Shown: piece by piece, positions 52,044-60,841 of the stretch
Layout of the letters: every line of letters starts with the position of its first letter
How positions within the stretch are numbered: the stretch's first letter is position 1
Assembly: GCA_046296415.1 (NCBI GenBank)
Contig: JBKBLN010000001.1
Coordinates: forward strand, 806,001 to 870,000
Source of the DNA: CAYNRA01 sp046296415
Lineage (GTDB): Bacteria; Bacteroidota; Bacteroidia; Cytophagales; Spirosomataceae
Reading direction: 5' to 3'
Length of the DNA: 64,000 nucleotides
The notes under the pieces: generated by a model
Database searches by the model: none
What the model was told of the DNA's origin: nothing
What the model saw: the letters and a program-made list of their open reading frames with translations, nothing else
Translations under genes and position numbers: made by a program

Positions 52044-55000
52044 TCAATCTGGATAGGCTTTTTGTACCAACTTTTCGTCCAAATAAATCAACCAAGCCTC
52101 AACGGATGGAAATTTCATTTGTTCAAAAGCAGTTGCATAGGTTTGTAATTGTTTGATGTAGTTGGGGCGTATTTGCCCAGTTTTAAAATCAATAATGACG
52201 GTTCGGTCATGGAAATACACCACCCGGTCGGGCCGAATGGTTTTTCCTCCTGGTAACAAAATATCGCGTTCTCGGTCAACGACCAAACCAGGGGCAAAAT
52301 AAGGGGAAAGGTCGGACATATCAAGCCACTTTTGAAGATCTTGTCTTAGTTCTGGTGCCTCCTCCGCCGAAATCCACCCCGCTAAAACCGCACGCTGCAT
52401 GACGGTTTCAACTTCCTCTTTAGACGAGATTTCGGCCAAAATGGCATGAATTTTCGTTCCTCGATCTTTTGATTGATCCGCAGACTGAATCGCAAAGAAT
52501 CGCTCAGCCGAACGTCTTAATTTCAGTTTTTCCATTGGCGATCCAGGTAGCTTTTTCCAGGCAAGAGGAATCCATGATTGCATCTCTTCACTCTTGGTCG
52601 TATCTTCCGATTTTAGCCTGCCCGCTATCCCCTTCGAAATGATCCATCCACCGTTCTCTTCGGGCTCCAATTGTTTTAAAAAATCTTGGATCAAACTTCC
52701 AATTGTGTTTTCTTTTAATTGGTCTTGATTAAGTGAAATCCATAGTTTTTCCTCAGGTCTGGTGAGTGCCACATACAGCATATTAAGGGCTTCCAAATAC
52801 GTCTGGGTACGTTCCTCAATCACTTGTTCTTGAAGGTCGGTCGCTAGCATGTCATTTGAGGCGGATAAGGGTGCCGTTTTTAGCCTGCGCGTCCCACGTT
52901 CAGCACTTTCTACCTCGAACAAAGGTTCGTCCAATGACGATAAGTCCATCCACACCTTACTGCCAGCTTTTGGGGTGGTCGACCAATGAAGGTGAGGCAA
53001 TAATACCACCGGATAAGCCAGGCCTTTAGACTTATGGATAGTTTGAATCGTTACGGCATCCGACTTAGCCTGTGTTTGAACCGACAAGGAATTACTTTTT
53101 TTGTCCCATTCATCCAATACATCAGTCAAATGATTACCTACCTTACTTGTCGTTTGTAAAACAAATTCGAGAAATGATACCGTATATTCTGTTCGGCCAT
53201 GGGTACCGAAAAAACCAAGCGCATGGGACCAATTTTCGACTTGGCTGTACAATGAATGTGCTGAATCCGGTAGCTGTACACCAAGTTCATGCCAAAACGG
53301 TAGGGTGTCAATCCAGTTCTGAACAGAAGTCAACCTCGGTAACCAAAGGTTATCTACAAGTTGGGGTTTGATTTTTTGTGCGTACAATGATAAGGGTCCG
53401 ATGAGGTAAGCCGGTTGCCGTGTGTAGGCTTTGGCGCGCATTAATCCAACCAAAACTTGGATTTCCCAGGCTCTTGACAATAAAAGTGAGTCGGAGGTTG
53501 AAATCGGAATATTTCTAGCAATAAGGAATTCAGCCAGTTGTCCAGATAAATCATTTTTTCTGAATAAACAGGCCATGTCCCCCCAGGCATAACCCTCTTC
53601 GTGAAACTCTAGAATTTTTTGATGAGTCTTTTCCAGCCAATCTTCTTGAGTGGACATCTGTATTTCTACTTGCCCTCCCTCTAACGAACTGGTAGGTGTT
53701 TGTTGAAAATAATCTTGGTAAACTTCGGCCAGAAAAGGATAATCTGATTTTTTGGTTTGTAGGATGTGTTCAAAAAGTTGATTGTTAAATCGAATGATTT
53801 CTTGAGTACTACGGTAATTCGTTGTTAAATTGGCTCGGTCCAAGTACGGATAAATGCCGTAAAATTGCTCTCTCTGGTTGTCGGTAAGGACAGGGTTTTG
53901 CAAAAGAGATGTCAGATCTTTTCCGGCTAGGTGAACAAGAAGTGACATTTTTCCCCCTCTCCAACGATAAATGGCTTGTTTGGCATCGCCCACCACCAAA
54001 CTAAAATACCCTTGGGCTAAACCATTTTCTAAAAGCGGTAGTAAATTAAAAAATTGCAGTTCAGAGGTGTCTTGGAATTCATCAATCAAAAGGTGATTGA
54101 ACTTTTCTCCCAGGCGCTCATAGATAAAAGGCACAGGCTCATTCAATACGATATCCAAGATTCGTCGATTAAAGTCTGCGATGAAAACCTGCTGATTATC
54201 TTGTAAAACCTCATCAAAGGCTTGTTTGATTTGATGAATTAGGGCTAATCGATGTAGCTCCTTTTGGATGGTTTGAAGCAAAAAATACCTAGGAGCCTCT
54301 TGGGTTTGATAGTCTCGGTATTGATTGAACAATTTACTTAGATCGTCCTTCACGCGGTCGATGGCCGCTAGTGTCGATGACGAAGCCTTACCCGAGGCCC
54401 ATTTATTTTCCTCGACAGTTTTAAGTAAATAGGACGAGATCTTAACAGGTCCCAAATGAGCACTGGGGTTGTGATATAATTTCGAAAAAAAAGCGCCGAG
54501 ACCTTTATCTCCCTGGTAGAAATCTTGATTGATTAATCCTTGATTTTGAATGATCTGAACGGCCTCTCGACCTATATTTTCAAGCTCATTTGATTTTTTT
54601 TGAAGGGCTTTTTTGATTTGATGAGCAAGTAACTGAAAGTCTGCAACATCCAGTTCAGCTAATTGTTGAATCTGAAAATAATGCTGATCATTCAACGCAT
54701 CTTGACTGGATTTAACCAGGAGATCTCTAATTTTTGTCCAGCTTTTGTTTTGTTCCACTACCTCTTCGGCAACATCAAGTAAAGCCCGGCTAAGTGGATT
54801 GGATACCTCTAAATTGAGCTGTTCAATGACCCGGTCCACGGCCTCTTCTAGTAAGGGGCCGGCTTCCAAGGCAGTTTCATAATGAAAGGGTAGATCCAAA
54901 TCCTCCGTAAACTGTTGGACCACCTGGTTCATAAATGAATCAATGGTCTTGACGTGAAAGTCTGAATAGTCTTGGAGTAATAATTCGTGAGTTTTTTGGG

Positions 55001-55271
55001 CTCGTTGTAAAATTACTTCTGGAGTTTGACCTAGTTCAGAAGCTAGTTCGGTGACATAGGCATTTTCTACGTTCGTTTGAGCTAAACTTTCTAAGGTATC
55101 CAAGATCCGCTCCTTCATTTCATTAGCAGCGTCATTGGTAAAGGTAATGGCTAAAATATGTCGAAAATAGTCAGCTTGAGGACTATTAAGTAGTAGTTTT
55201 AAGTAGGTTCGGGTTAGAGTATAGGTTTTACCCGACCCAGCGGAGGAACTGTAGATTTGAAGTTTGGTCAT
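52044..55271 (-). CDS. AddA/RecB-like helicase-nuclease
   Basis: 1075 residues. The N-terminus has Walker A S-S-A-G-S-G-K-T-Y-T-L-T; further UvrD-type motifs include ITFTNDAANEMKERI, LLIDEFQDTSELQF, GDAKQAIYRWRGG and TIHKSKGLAYPVV. The C-terminus is a PD-(D/E)xK nuclease with R-P-D-R-V and V-I-I-D-F-K-T-G. This is the AddA/RecB architecture for double-strand break processing at ends. The AddB-type partner, which in many Bacteroidota lies next to it, is not visible in the window. The GNAT gene follows after four bases. Confidence 0.93.
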   Translation of the reverse strand: MTKLQIYSSSAGSGKTYTLTRTYLKLLLNSPQADYFRHILAITFTNDAANEMKERILDTLESLAQTNVENAYVTELASELGQTPEVILQRAQKTHELLLQDYSDFHVKTIDSFMNQVVQQFTEDLDLPFHYETALEAGPLLEEAVDRVIEQLNLEVSNPLSRALLDVAEEVVEQNKSWTKIRDLLVKSSQDALNDQHYFQIQQLAELDVADFQLLAHQIKKALQKKSNELENIGREAVQIIQNQGLINQDFYQGDKGLGAFFSKLYHNPSAHLGPVKISSYLLKTVEENKWASGKASSSTLAAIDRVKDDLSKLFNQYRDYQTQEAPRYFLLQTIQKELHRLALIHQIKQAFDEVLQDNQQVFIADFNRRILDIVLNEPVPFIYERLGEKFNHLLIDEFQDTSELQFFNLLPLLENGLAQGYFSLVVGDAKQAIYRWRGGKMSLLVHLAGKDLTSLLQNPVLTDNQREQFYGIYPYLDRANLTTNYRSTQEIIRFNNQLFEHILQTKKSDYPFLAEVYQDYFQQTPTSSLEGGQVEIQMSTQEDWLEKTHQKILEFHEEGYAWGDMACLFRKNDLSGQLAEFLIARNIPISTSDSLLLSRAWEIQVLVGLMRAKAYTRQPAYLIGPLSLYAQKIKPQLVDNLWLPRLTSVQNWIDTLPFWHELGVQLPDSAHSLYSQVENWSHALGFFGTHGRTEYTVSFLEFVLQTTSKVGNHLTDVLDEWDKKSNSLSVQTQAKSDAVTIQTIHKSKGLAYPVVLLPHLHWSTTPKAGSKVWMDLSSLDEPLFEVESAERGTRRLKTAPLSASNDMLATDLQEQVIEERTQTYLEALNMLYVALTRPEEKLWISLNQDQLKENTIGSLIQDFLKQLEPEENGGWIISKGIAGRLKSEDTTKSEEMQSWIPLAWKKLPGSPMEKLKLRRSAERFFAIQSADQSKDRGTKIHAILAEISSKEEVETVMQRAVLAGWISAEEAPELRQDLQKWLDMSDLSPYFAPGLVVDRERDILLPGGKTIRPDRVVYFHDRTVIIDFKTGQIRPNYIKQLQTYATAFEQMKFPSVEAWLIYLDEKLVQKAYPD

Positions 55272-55295
55272 GAAATAAATTCCCAGAGGGGGTGT

Positions 55296-55323
55296 TGTCC
55301 GACGAAACGAATTCCGTCGGACA
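55296..55323. terminator. Hairpin between the DUF3471 and AddA-like genes
   Basis: Perfect nine-base arms TGTCCGACG and CGTCGGACA around a ten-base loop. On the minus strand no T-run follows, so termination there is uncertain; on the plus strand a T-rich tract follows but no gene reads that way. Confidence 0.45.
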
Positions 55324-55328
55324 TTTAA

Positions 55329-55901
55329 TTATTTTTTTTCTCCTATTAATTCCATTCCTTGCACTAGAATGATTACTCGACGGACCATCCCTTTTTCATC
55401 CCGAGTAAATCGGATCGTGGCTCCATTATTGGCTTCAAAAAACTCATCGTAAATTTCAGTGTCTTGCAAAGGTCCTTCCCCGACACCGGGTGCAATGGCT
55501 TTTAATCCGTTCCCATCAGGAGAAATGGTCAGGACATCAAAAGGGGCACCACTCATCTGATAGTCCCCAGCATAATCTGTTGGGTTGGGATCTTTGCGGG
55601 TGGCCGTATAGTTTTCCCCTTGTACTGTTAAAATAACTTGGGTAATCAATCCTTTGGCGTTTTTAGTGAATTTTGCAGTAGCTCCATATGCAACTACTAA
55701 AAATTCATCTGGATTTTGAGTTTTTTCTAGTTTTGAACCATCTGAACCATCTGCCAATCCATACAGCGCTCCATTTTCTACTTTGATTTCGATCTTTTGA
55801 TAGGGGCCTACCATGGCATAGGTACCTACATATTTTCGTAGGTCTTGAGCCTGAAGTAAAATAGGAAAGGCGAGCAAAAAGAAAATACTTAGTTTTTTCA
55901 T
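55329..55901 (-). CDS. Secreted protein with two DUF3471-like repeats
   Basis: 190 residues from MKKLSIFF, with a signal peptide ending LLQAQ. Two similar units of about 85 residues follow: Y-V-G-T-Y-A-M-V-G-P-Y near 25 and Y-A-G-D-Y-Q-M-S-G-A-P-F near 108, each ending with T-K/R-x-x-K-G-x-I/V-x-x-V-I-L-x-V-Q-G. This repeat is like DUF3471, a beta-rich domain often found behind beta-lactamase-like enzymes; here it is free-standing. The longer frame to 55955 adds a non-family N-terminus. The function is unknown. Confidence 0.82.
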   Translation of the reverse strand: MKKLSIFFLLAFPILLQAQDLRKYVGTYAMVGPYQKIEIKVENGALYGLADGSDGSKLEKTQNPDEFLVVAYGATAKFTKNAKGLITQVILTVQGENYTATRKDPNPTDYAGDYQMSGAPFDVLTISPDGNGLKAIAPGVGEGPLQDTEIYDEFFEANNGATIRFTRDEKGMVRRVIILVQGMELIGEKK

Positions 55902-55929
55902 CTTTTTCAGTCGGTTTTTGTTGGGTTGA

Positions 55930-55946
55930 TTAGAGAATTTCTCTAA
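55930..55946. promoter_or_regulatory. Palindrome in the DUF3471/metF divergent region
   Basis: TTAGAGAATTTCTCTAA: eight-base arms around a single T, between two divergent genes. It could be an operator for metF, or a chance palindrome. Confidence 0.35.
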
Positions 55947-56018
55947 AATTACCAAGGAGGCCTGATATATCCAATGGGATACACTATAATTGTCCTCTCA
56001 AAATCCAACCAATTTTTT

Positions 56019-56978
56019 ATGGCAAAGGTTACAGAACACATTGCCAATTCGAACGGCAAACCGTTATTTTCGATTGAGATTATTCCTCCCGCCAAAGGTA
56101 CCCGGGTGGATGAACTGTTTCAAGCCATTGAACCGATGATGGAGTTGAAACCACCCTTCATTGATGTGACTTTTCATCGGGAAGAATATTTTACTCAGGT
56201 TCAACCTGATGGGTCCAAAAAAGAAATTCGGACGCGTAAACGACCAGGTACGGTGGGTATTTGTTCGTCGATCCTGCATAAATTTCAGGTTGATCCTGTT
56301 CCTCATGTCTTGTGTGGAGGTTTCACCAAAGATGAAACGGAAGATCTTCTCATCGACCTAAACTATCTCGGAATCGAGAATGTATTAGCCTTACGTGGAG
56401 ATCATGCCAAACCCTTTACCCATTTCAAACCTAAAAAAGATGGTCATGCATTTGCCAATGAGCTGGTTGGACAAATACAGGATATGAATCAAGGTCGGTA
56501 CCTATACGAAGAAGCTACCTACCTCGAAAAGTCAAATTTTTGTGTGGGTGTTGCAGGATACCCAGAAAAACATTTTGAAGCACATACCTTCGATCTTGAT
56601 TTCGAAAATTTAAAGCGAAAGGTAGATGCCGGGGCAGATTACATTGTAACCCAAATGTTTTTTGACAATCAAAAGTATTTTCAGTTTGTGCAACATTGCC
56701 GAGATCATGGGATTCAAATCCCCATCATTCCGGGTTTGAAAGTCCTTGCCACCAAAAAGCAACTCGAAATTTTACCAAAAATATTTTTTCTGGATATGCC
56801 AGAGGACCTGCAAAAAGCAGTCGCCTCTTGTGCAGACGATAAAGCTGCGAAAGAAATAGGCATTGAATGGTGCGTACAACAATGTCGTGAGCTGGTCGAA
56901 TTTGGTGTTCCAGCCTTGCATTTTTATACGATGAGTAAATCGAGTACCACACTAGCGGTTGCCCGTCAAATTTTCTAA
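56019..56978 (+). CDS. metF: 5,10-methylenetetrahydrofolate reductase
   Basis: 319 residues from MAKVTEHI. It has the MTHFR TIM-barrel order: F-S-I-E-I-I-P-P, I-D-V-T-F-H-R, D-L-N-Y-L-G-I-E-N-V-L-A-L-R-G-D, F-C-V-G-V-A-G-Y-P-E-K-H, D-A-G-A-D-Y-I-V-T-Q-M-F-F-D and I-P-I-I-P-G-L-K. It reduces methylene-THF to methyl-THF for methionine synthesis, using FAD. Its stop overlaps the convergent HhH/barrel gene by four bases. An upstream in-frame ATG at 55974 adds 15 residues that are not conserved. Confidence 0.97.
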   Translation: MAKVTEHIANSNGKPLFSIEIIPPAKGTRVDELFQAIEPMMELKPPFIDVTFHREEYFTQVQPDGSKKEIRTRKRPGTVGICSSILHKFQVDPVPHVLCGGFTKDETEDLLIDLNYLGIENVLALRGDHAKPFTHFKPKKDGHAFANELVGQIQDMNQGRYLYEEATYLEKSNFCVGVAGYPEKHFEAHTFDLDFENLKRKVDAGADYIVTQMFFDNQKYFQFVQHCRDHGIQIPIIPGLKVLATKKQLEILPKIFFLDMPEDLQKAVASCADDKAAKEIGIEWCVQQCRELVEFGVPALHFYTMSKSSTTLAVARQIF

Positions 56979-58924
56979 AATTGATACCGTATTTGAAGTG
57001 TCCCGGTCCATTTTTCAGGACCGGGTGTTATTTCTTCTCCGCTCCCGATTTGAGGGCGGTCCCAGACTCGTAAATAGGCAAGGCGACACCACACGTCCAG
57101 CGATCGGGCAATTGCTTGTTTCCAAACTCCTACCCAGCGAATTCCCTCTCCAAAAAATGATGGAAACGACGACCCCATAAGCACATCTGGCTCAAATACA
57201 TACAGTCGATTGCCATACCCATCTGTCCTAAAATAACCAACTCGAAGCTTAAGTTCACCGGTGGAGTAATCCCTTTTGATATCCTGAAAAAGTCCCCAGC
57301 CCCGATTCTTTGCTTGTGCGTTATACAAAAAACGGCTATGAAAATTCCATGAACTGTGGGTCCTTGAAATCCATTGCCCGGTCCATTGCCACCGGTTTGT
57401 GGTTGGGTTACTCGTTAAAATGGAGGGAAATGGCTGTCTATTCTTCCAACCAGCCTGAAAAATCCACTGCGATTTATTCGGTCGAGTGGTTTGAAAGCGC
57501 ATTCCCATCTGTTCACCTGACCCGGGTCCAGTGGTTTGAAACCGTATCCAAGAATGAGAAAACTGATCATAAAAGAGTGTCCATTGCGTTCCTTTTTTGG
57601 GTAGGAACTTGAGGCCAACATACAAGCCTTGTTCATTATTTGGCTGACTAAATTCCCCAAAGGCCTGCCCATATACGGTATGAAAAGCTCGCCCGTATCG
57701 TCGAAATAACACCGCCATTTCCCATTTGGGATGAGGGATGGTCGTGGCACCTTGCACCCATGCCATACCTGTAGGAGAATAGGCCCATTCGCCAAATGAT
57801 TGAAATCCGACCCCTTGATACGAGTAATACAACGAGTGATTCCAAATTTGTTTTTCTCTGAATGCAAATAGATTGTAAAGTTGCTGACTGGGATCGGCAC
57901 GAAGGGAATAGTAATGCCATCCCCAACTTGTCCCCCAGAGCCATCTAGGACTAGAATGATGTATATCTCCCCCGACCGAGACCATGGAAATGGAATTTTT
58001 ATTTTGAATCTCCGTTTCAGTTCGATGATATCCGATCGTTGATAATGAGGTAAAAACGGTATCTCCAACAGACCGGGCATCCCCCTTCCGCCAAGAGAAT
58101 AATCCTGTAACGTACCAGTTCTTTTTTTGAAATGTTCCCGCGACACCTCGCATGGCTTGTCGTTCACTGATGGAGGTATAAGGTCGCAAGCCAGCCTGTC
58201 CGCGACGGACAGAATAAACCGTTTCTCCACCTTTGCCAACAAAATGACCAGCCCCCCAGACTAGCCCTTGACCGAATTGAATCTGGTAGTCCCCAACTAC
58301 CCATTGGATCCAACCAGTGGATCGTTGTTTTGACAGATGGAATCCCACATAATCTGTATACGAACGTTCACCGGGATCTTTCTCAAGTACCAGTCCAAGG
58401 CTGTAGTCTTGGGGTCGTTGCATTCGAAATCGTTGCTGGAACCTCCATCCGTTTCCCATGTATTTACCCGACTCCAGTCCACGTACTTTTGGGATAGAGC
58501 GATCCCACCTTTGAATAACATACCGTTCAGTACTTCGCTTCCACCAAACTTCCTGTATTGATTTTGACTGTTGAACGATGAATAAGGGGGCCACTCGCCT
58601 CCATGTCTCCTCATCCCATCCTTCAATCGACTGTATCTCCAAAATATGTTGAAAGGCTCCGATCGCCTGGCGGTGTTGTAGAAATGCCTCGATTTGTTTT
58701 TCAGAGAGCAATGGAAAGATACGAAGTTGTTGAGCTGTAACTTGGTTGATGTCCCACGGGTTTTGGAGGATCTGGTCTAGCCACTCCATCCAATTTTCAA
58801 GGTCCTCATTGCCTTCTAATGCCAAAAAATCTTGAAGCCGTTGATCCAAATAGGCCTGACGATCAATTTGTCCAAAACTCAAGAATGGAATGAGACAACA
58901 AAGAAGAAAGAATTTTTTTTTCAT
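56975..58924 (-). CDS. Helix-hairpin-helix protein fused to outer-membrane beta-barrel
   Basis: 649 residues from MKKKFFLL, with a signal peptide (LLCCLIPFLSFGQ). Residues about 60-130 form a ComEA-like helix-hairpin-helix region: W-D-I-N-Q-V-T-A-Q-Q-L, L-S-E-K-Q-I-E-A-F-L-Q-H-R-Q-A-I-G-A-F and L-E-I-Q-S-I-E-G-W-D. The remaining 500 residues are strands rich in Trp/Tyr/Gly with a C-terminal L-Q-I-R-Y-Q-F, a typical beta-barrel end. ComEA-like domains bind DNA, which raises the idea of an outer-membrane DNA-handling barrel; this is inference. It overlaps the barrel gene upstream by four bases. Confidence 0.82.
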   Translation of the reverse strand: MKKKFFLLCCLIPFLSFGQIDRQAYLDQRLQDFLALEGNEDLENWMEWLDQILQNPWDINQVTAQQLRIFPLLSEKQIEAFLQHRQAIGAFQHILEIQSIEGWDEETWRRVAPLFIVQQSKSIQEVWWKRSTERYVIQRWDRSIPKVRGLESGKYMGNGWRFQQRFRMQRPQDYSLGLVLEKDPGERSYTDYVGFHLSKQRSTGWIQWVVGDYQIQFGQGLVWGAGHFVGKGGETVYSVRRGQAGLRPYTSISERQAMRGVAGTFQKKNWYVTGLFSWRKGDARSVGDTVFTSLSTIGYHRTETEIQNKNSISMVSVGGDIHHSSPRWLWGTSWGWHYYSLRADPSQQLYNLFAFREKQIWNHSLYYSYQGVGFQSFGEWAYSPTGMAWVQGATTIPHPKWEMAVLFRRYGRAFHTVYGQAFGEFSQPNNEQGLYVGLKFLPKKGTQWTLFYDQFSHSWIRFQTTGPGSGEQMGMRFQTTRPNKSQWIFQAGWKNRQPFPSILTSNPTTNRWQWTGQWISRTHSSWNFHSRFLYNAQAKNRGWGLFQDIKRDYSTGELKLRVGYFRTDGYGNRLYVFEPDVLMGSSFPSFFGEGIRWVGVWKQAIARSLDVWCRLAYLRVWDRPQIGSGEEITPGPEKWTGTLQIRYQF

Positions 58925-59640
58925 GGCTGAAATCGTAAGGAGTATAAGGTGGAGATCCAACCCATAGGCCAACGACAGACGGTAGCTTGAGCTGTCCATT
59001 TCCCAGACTGCCAAATGATGCCAGTTCGAAAGATTTTTTGAGATGTTCCCAAATGGATTTGCCAGCCGGGTCGGAAGGCATACTGGGTTGATAGAGCCAA
59101 TACGCCCTGCCATTCGGTTTGAATTTGCCAGTAGGCAATTGGCTGGTATCCCAATCCAACACGCCAAAATTGATTTTCACGGGTTCCTCCAGCCCAAAAT
59201 CCGGTTTGCCATTGGCTCGAAAGTCGATACCAAGCTCCCAATTCCATACTTAAACGAAATTGGTCCGGGTAATCAGGATCCTGGTCTTGAAGTGCATGTA
59301 GCCCCATGCGGCCTCCTAGTTGGACTCGATTGATTTTACTCGCTATGCCAGCTTGAAAAAACTTTTGATTATATAAGACATTTCCAGTAAAGCCACCCAC
59401 GAAATGCCACCCTAGCTGGTTTCGTTGTCCTATTAACCACGTACTCAGTTGCTTATAGCCCGGTACCGTGGGTTGAAACTGAAAATGAACTGAAAATGGT
59501 TGTACCGCAGCTGGGTTCCCTAGCCAAGGCATTCCACTTAGTGGAGACAAGCTGCCTACATGATGGGCATCCCAAAAGGTGTATTGCCCCAATACAGTTG
59601 AGTAGGGGAGGATTAAGATCCCCCAAAATAAAATCTTCAT
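58921..59640 (-). CDS. Outer-membrane beta-barrel-like protein coupled to the HhH barrel
   Basis: 239 residues with a signal peptide (MKILFWGILILPYSTVLGQ). The mature part is rich in alternating aromatic and polar residues (QLGWHFVGGFTGNVLY, YWQIQTEWQGVLALSTQY) and ends in ...TLYSLRFQP, like the last strand of a barrel. The start codon lies within a long inverted repeat (59635-59676). Its stop overlaps the HhH-barrel start by four bases, so translation is coupled. I do not recognise a named family. Confidence 0.7.
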   Translation of the reverse strand: MKILFWGILILPYSTVLGQYTFWDAHHVGSLSPLSGMPWLGNPAAVQPFSVHFQFQPTVPGYKQLSTWLIGQRNQLGWHFVGGFTGNVLYNQKFFQAGIASKINRVQLGGRMGLHALQDQDPDYPDQFRLSMELGAWYRLSSQWQTGFWAGGTRENQFWRVGLGYQPIAYWQIQTEWQGVLALSTQYAFRPGWQIHLGTSQKIFRTGIIWQSGKWTAQATVCRWPMGWISTLYSLRFQP

Positions 59641-59676
59641 GGCTTTTTTCTTTAAAATTAAAGAAAAGCCATGAAG
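59635..59676. repeat. Inverted repeat covering the start codon of the barrel gene
   Basis: Arms CTTCATGGCTTTT-TT-CTTTAA and TTAAAG-AAAA-GCCATGAAG pair over 19 bases with a two-base bulge and a two-base loop. Read on the minus strand, the second arm contains the ATG AAG start of the 58921-59640 gene, so the messenger could hide its start codon in the hairpin. Confidence 0.65.
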
Positions 59677-59718
59677 AAAAAATATATAACTATTTGATTA
59701 TCAGTATTTAATTGGATG

Positions 59719-60771
59719 TTATTTGAATCGTCGTTCGACCATGTCAAAAAATTCTTCTACCTCAGGAGCGGTAACATCCCAAATAAATCTGGGTACATAC
59801 TTTTTGACCAGTTTGTCACGTGCCATGGAAAAGTCGGTTGAGTTTTCTAAATCCTCTACGGTATCTTGAAATAAAATGGCATCTCCTTGAAAAAGGCGAT
59901 TGATAAAGGTAAATTTTTGATTGATTGACAAAGAACCCATGATGGAGGTGATTTTACTTTTTTGATGTAAATCTCCAACAGAAGGTATTGTAGACTGGGA
60001 ATCATTGAGGTTGAGCAATTGATTTGATGGGGGGCTCACCTCCACGATGGGCACTTTTTCAACATAGGCAACTGGCTTAGCCGGTACGGTGGGTATGTGG
60101 GATTCAGCCGAAAGCTGATCAAAAAAAGATCCAGTACTGGGAACCACAGGAACTGTACTCTCTATTTTGGGAGTAGATTTCAATTCAGCTGGTAGCGGGT
60201 GCCAACCCTCTAATTTCTGCCAAATATCAGTGAACATCTCGGAATGAGCTGGTTCTGCATATCCTATAAATAGATTTTTCCATCGGGTCTCATCTATAGG
60301 ATAACGTTCAGCCTTTAATTGTTGGCATAAGTTAGATTGAACCAATAGGTATTTTTCATTCTTTTCCCACCATTCAGGGGTAAGGGCCCATGAACCACCT
60401 TGTAATCCAAAGAATTCCTCAGGCGCAATAAGCAAGGCTAAGAGTTCGGTGATCGCATAATGAACCAAAGGTCTAAAATCAGATTTTTGAATGGAAATAT
60501 GTTGAGAAGCTCGGTTGAAAAACACCTTTTGCGCCTCTATAACATCGGGTTGTTGGTAGTCAAAATAAGGACTTTTCCAGCGCTTGATTTCTTCTTCCCA
60601 TTGAAAGAACAATCTTTTTAAAATAAGCCAGTTAAGGGGCTTAATTTCAGTAAACTGGATCAGCTGAGGACCTGTGATCAAGGAATTATTCTCAAAGAAA
60701 TGGTCGGACAAATCGTTCGCCACATGGGCTGAATAGCGTTGTGCTGCTTCCAAATTCCATTTGTAGGTCAT
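59719..60771 (-). CDS. Conserved protein of unknown function
   Basis: 350 residues, no signal peptide or membrane segment. An N-terminal helix-rich part (about 1-165, with WLILKRLFFQWEEEIKRW) is joined by a proline-, valine- and serine-rich linker (about 190-265) to a C-terminal domain of about 85 residues with L-S-I-N-Q-K-F-T-F-I-N-R-L-F-Q-G-D and A-P-E-V-E-E-F-F-D-M-V-E-R-R-F. The C-terminal block looks strongly conserved. I do not know a name for it. It stands alone, divergent from tdk. Confidence 0.75.
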   Translation of the reverse strand: MTYKWNLEAAQRYSAHVANDLSDHFFENNSLITGPQLIQFTEIKPLNWLILKRLFFQWEEEIKRWKSPYFDYQQPDVIEAQKVFFNRASQHISIQKSDFRPLVHYAITELLALLIAPEEFFGLQGGSWALTPEWWEKNEKYLLVQSNLCQQLKAERYPIDETRWKNLFIGYAEPAHSEMFTDIWQKLEGWHPLPAELKSTPKIESTVPVVPSTGSFFDQLSAESHIPTVPAKPVAYVEKVPIVEVSPPSNQLLNLNDSQSTIPSVGDLHQKSKITSIMGSLSINQKFTFINRLFQGDAILFQDTVEDLENSTDFSMARDKLVKKYVPRFIWDVTAPEVEEFFDMVERRFK

Positions 60772-60841
60772 GGAGAAAATCTGTTTTTTTGTGCCTAATC
60801 TCGTCGCAATCTAACGTAGAAAACGAATAAAAGAAAGAAAT

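Noticed and set aside
57310..58626. Several open frames of 70-110 residues opposite or out of frame with the HhH/barrel gene
   Set aside because: Their codon use is that of shadows of the long gene, and no start or family evidence supports them.
58925..59167. 81-residue N-terminal extension of the HhH/barrel gene
   Set aside because: It overlaps the barrel gene upstream and hides the obvious signal peptide that starts at 58924.
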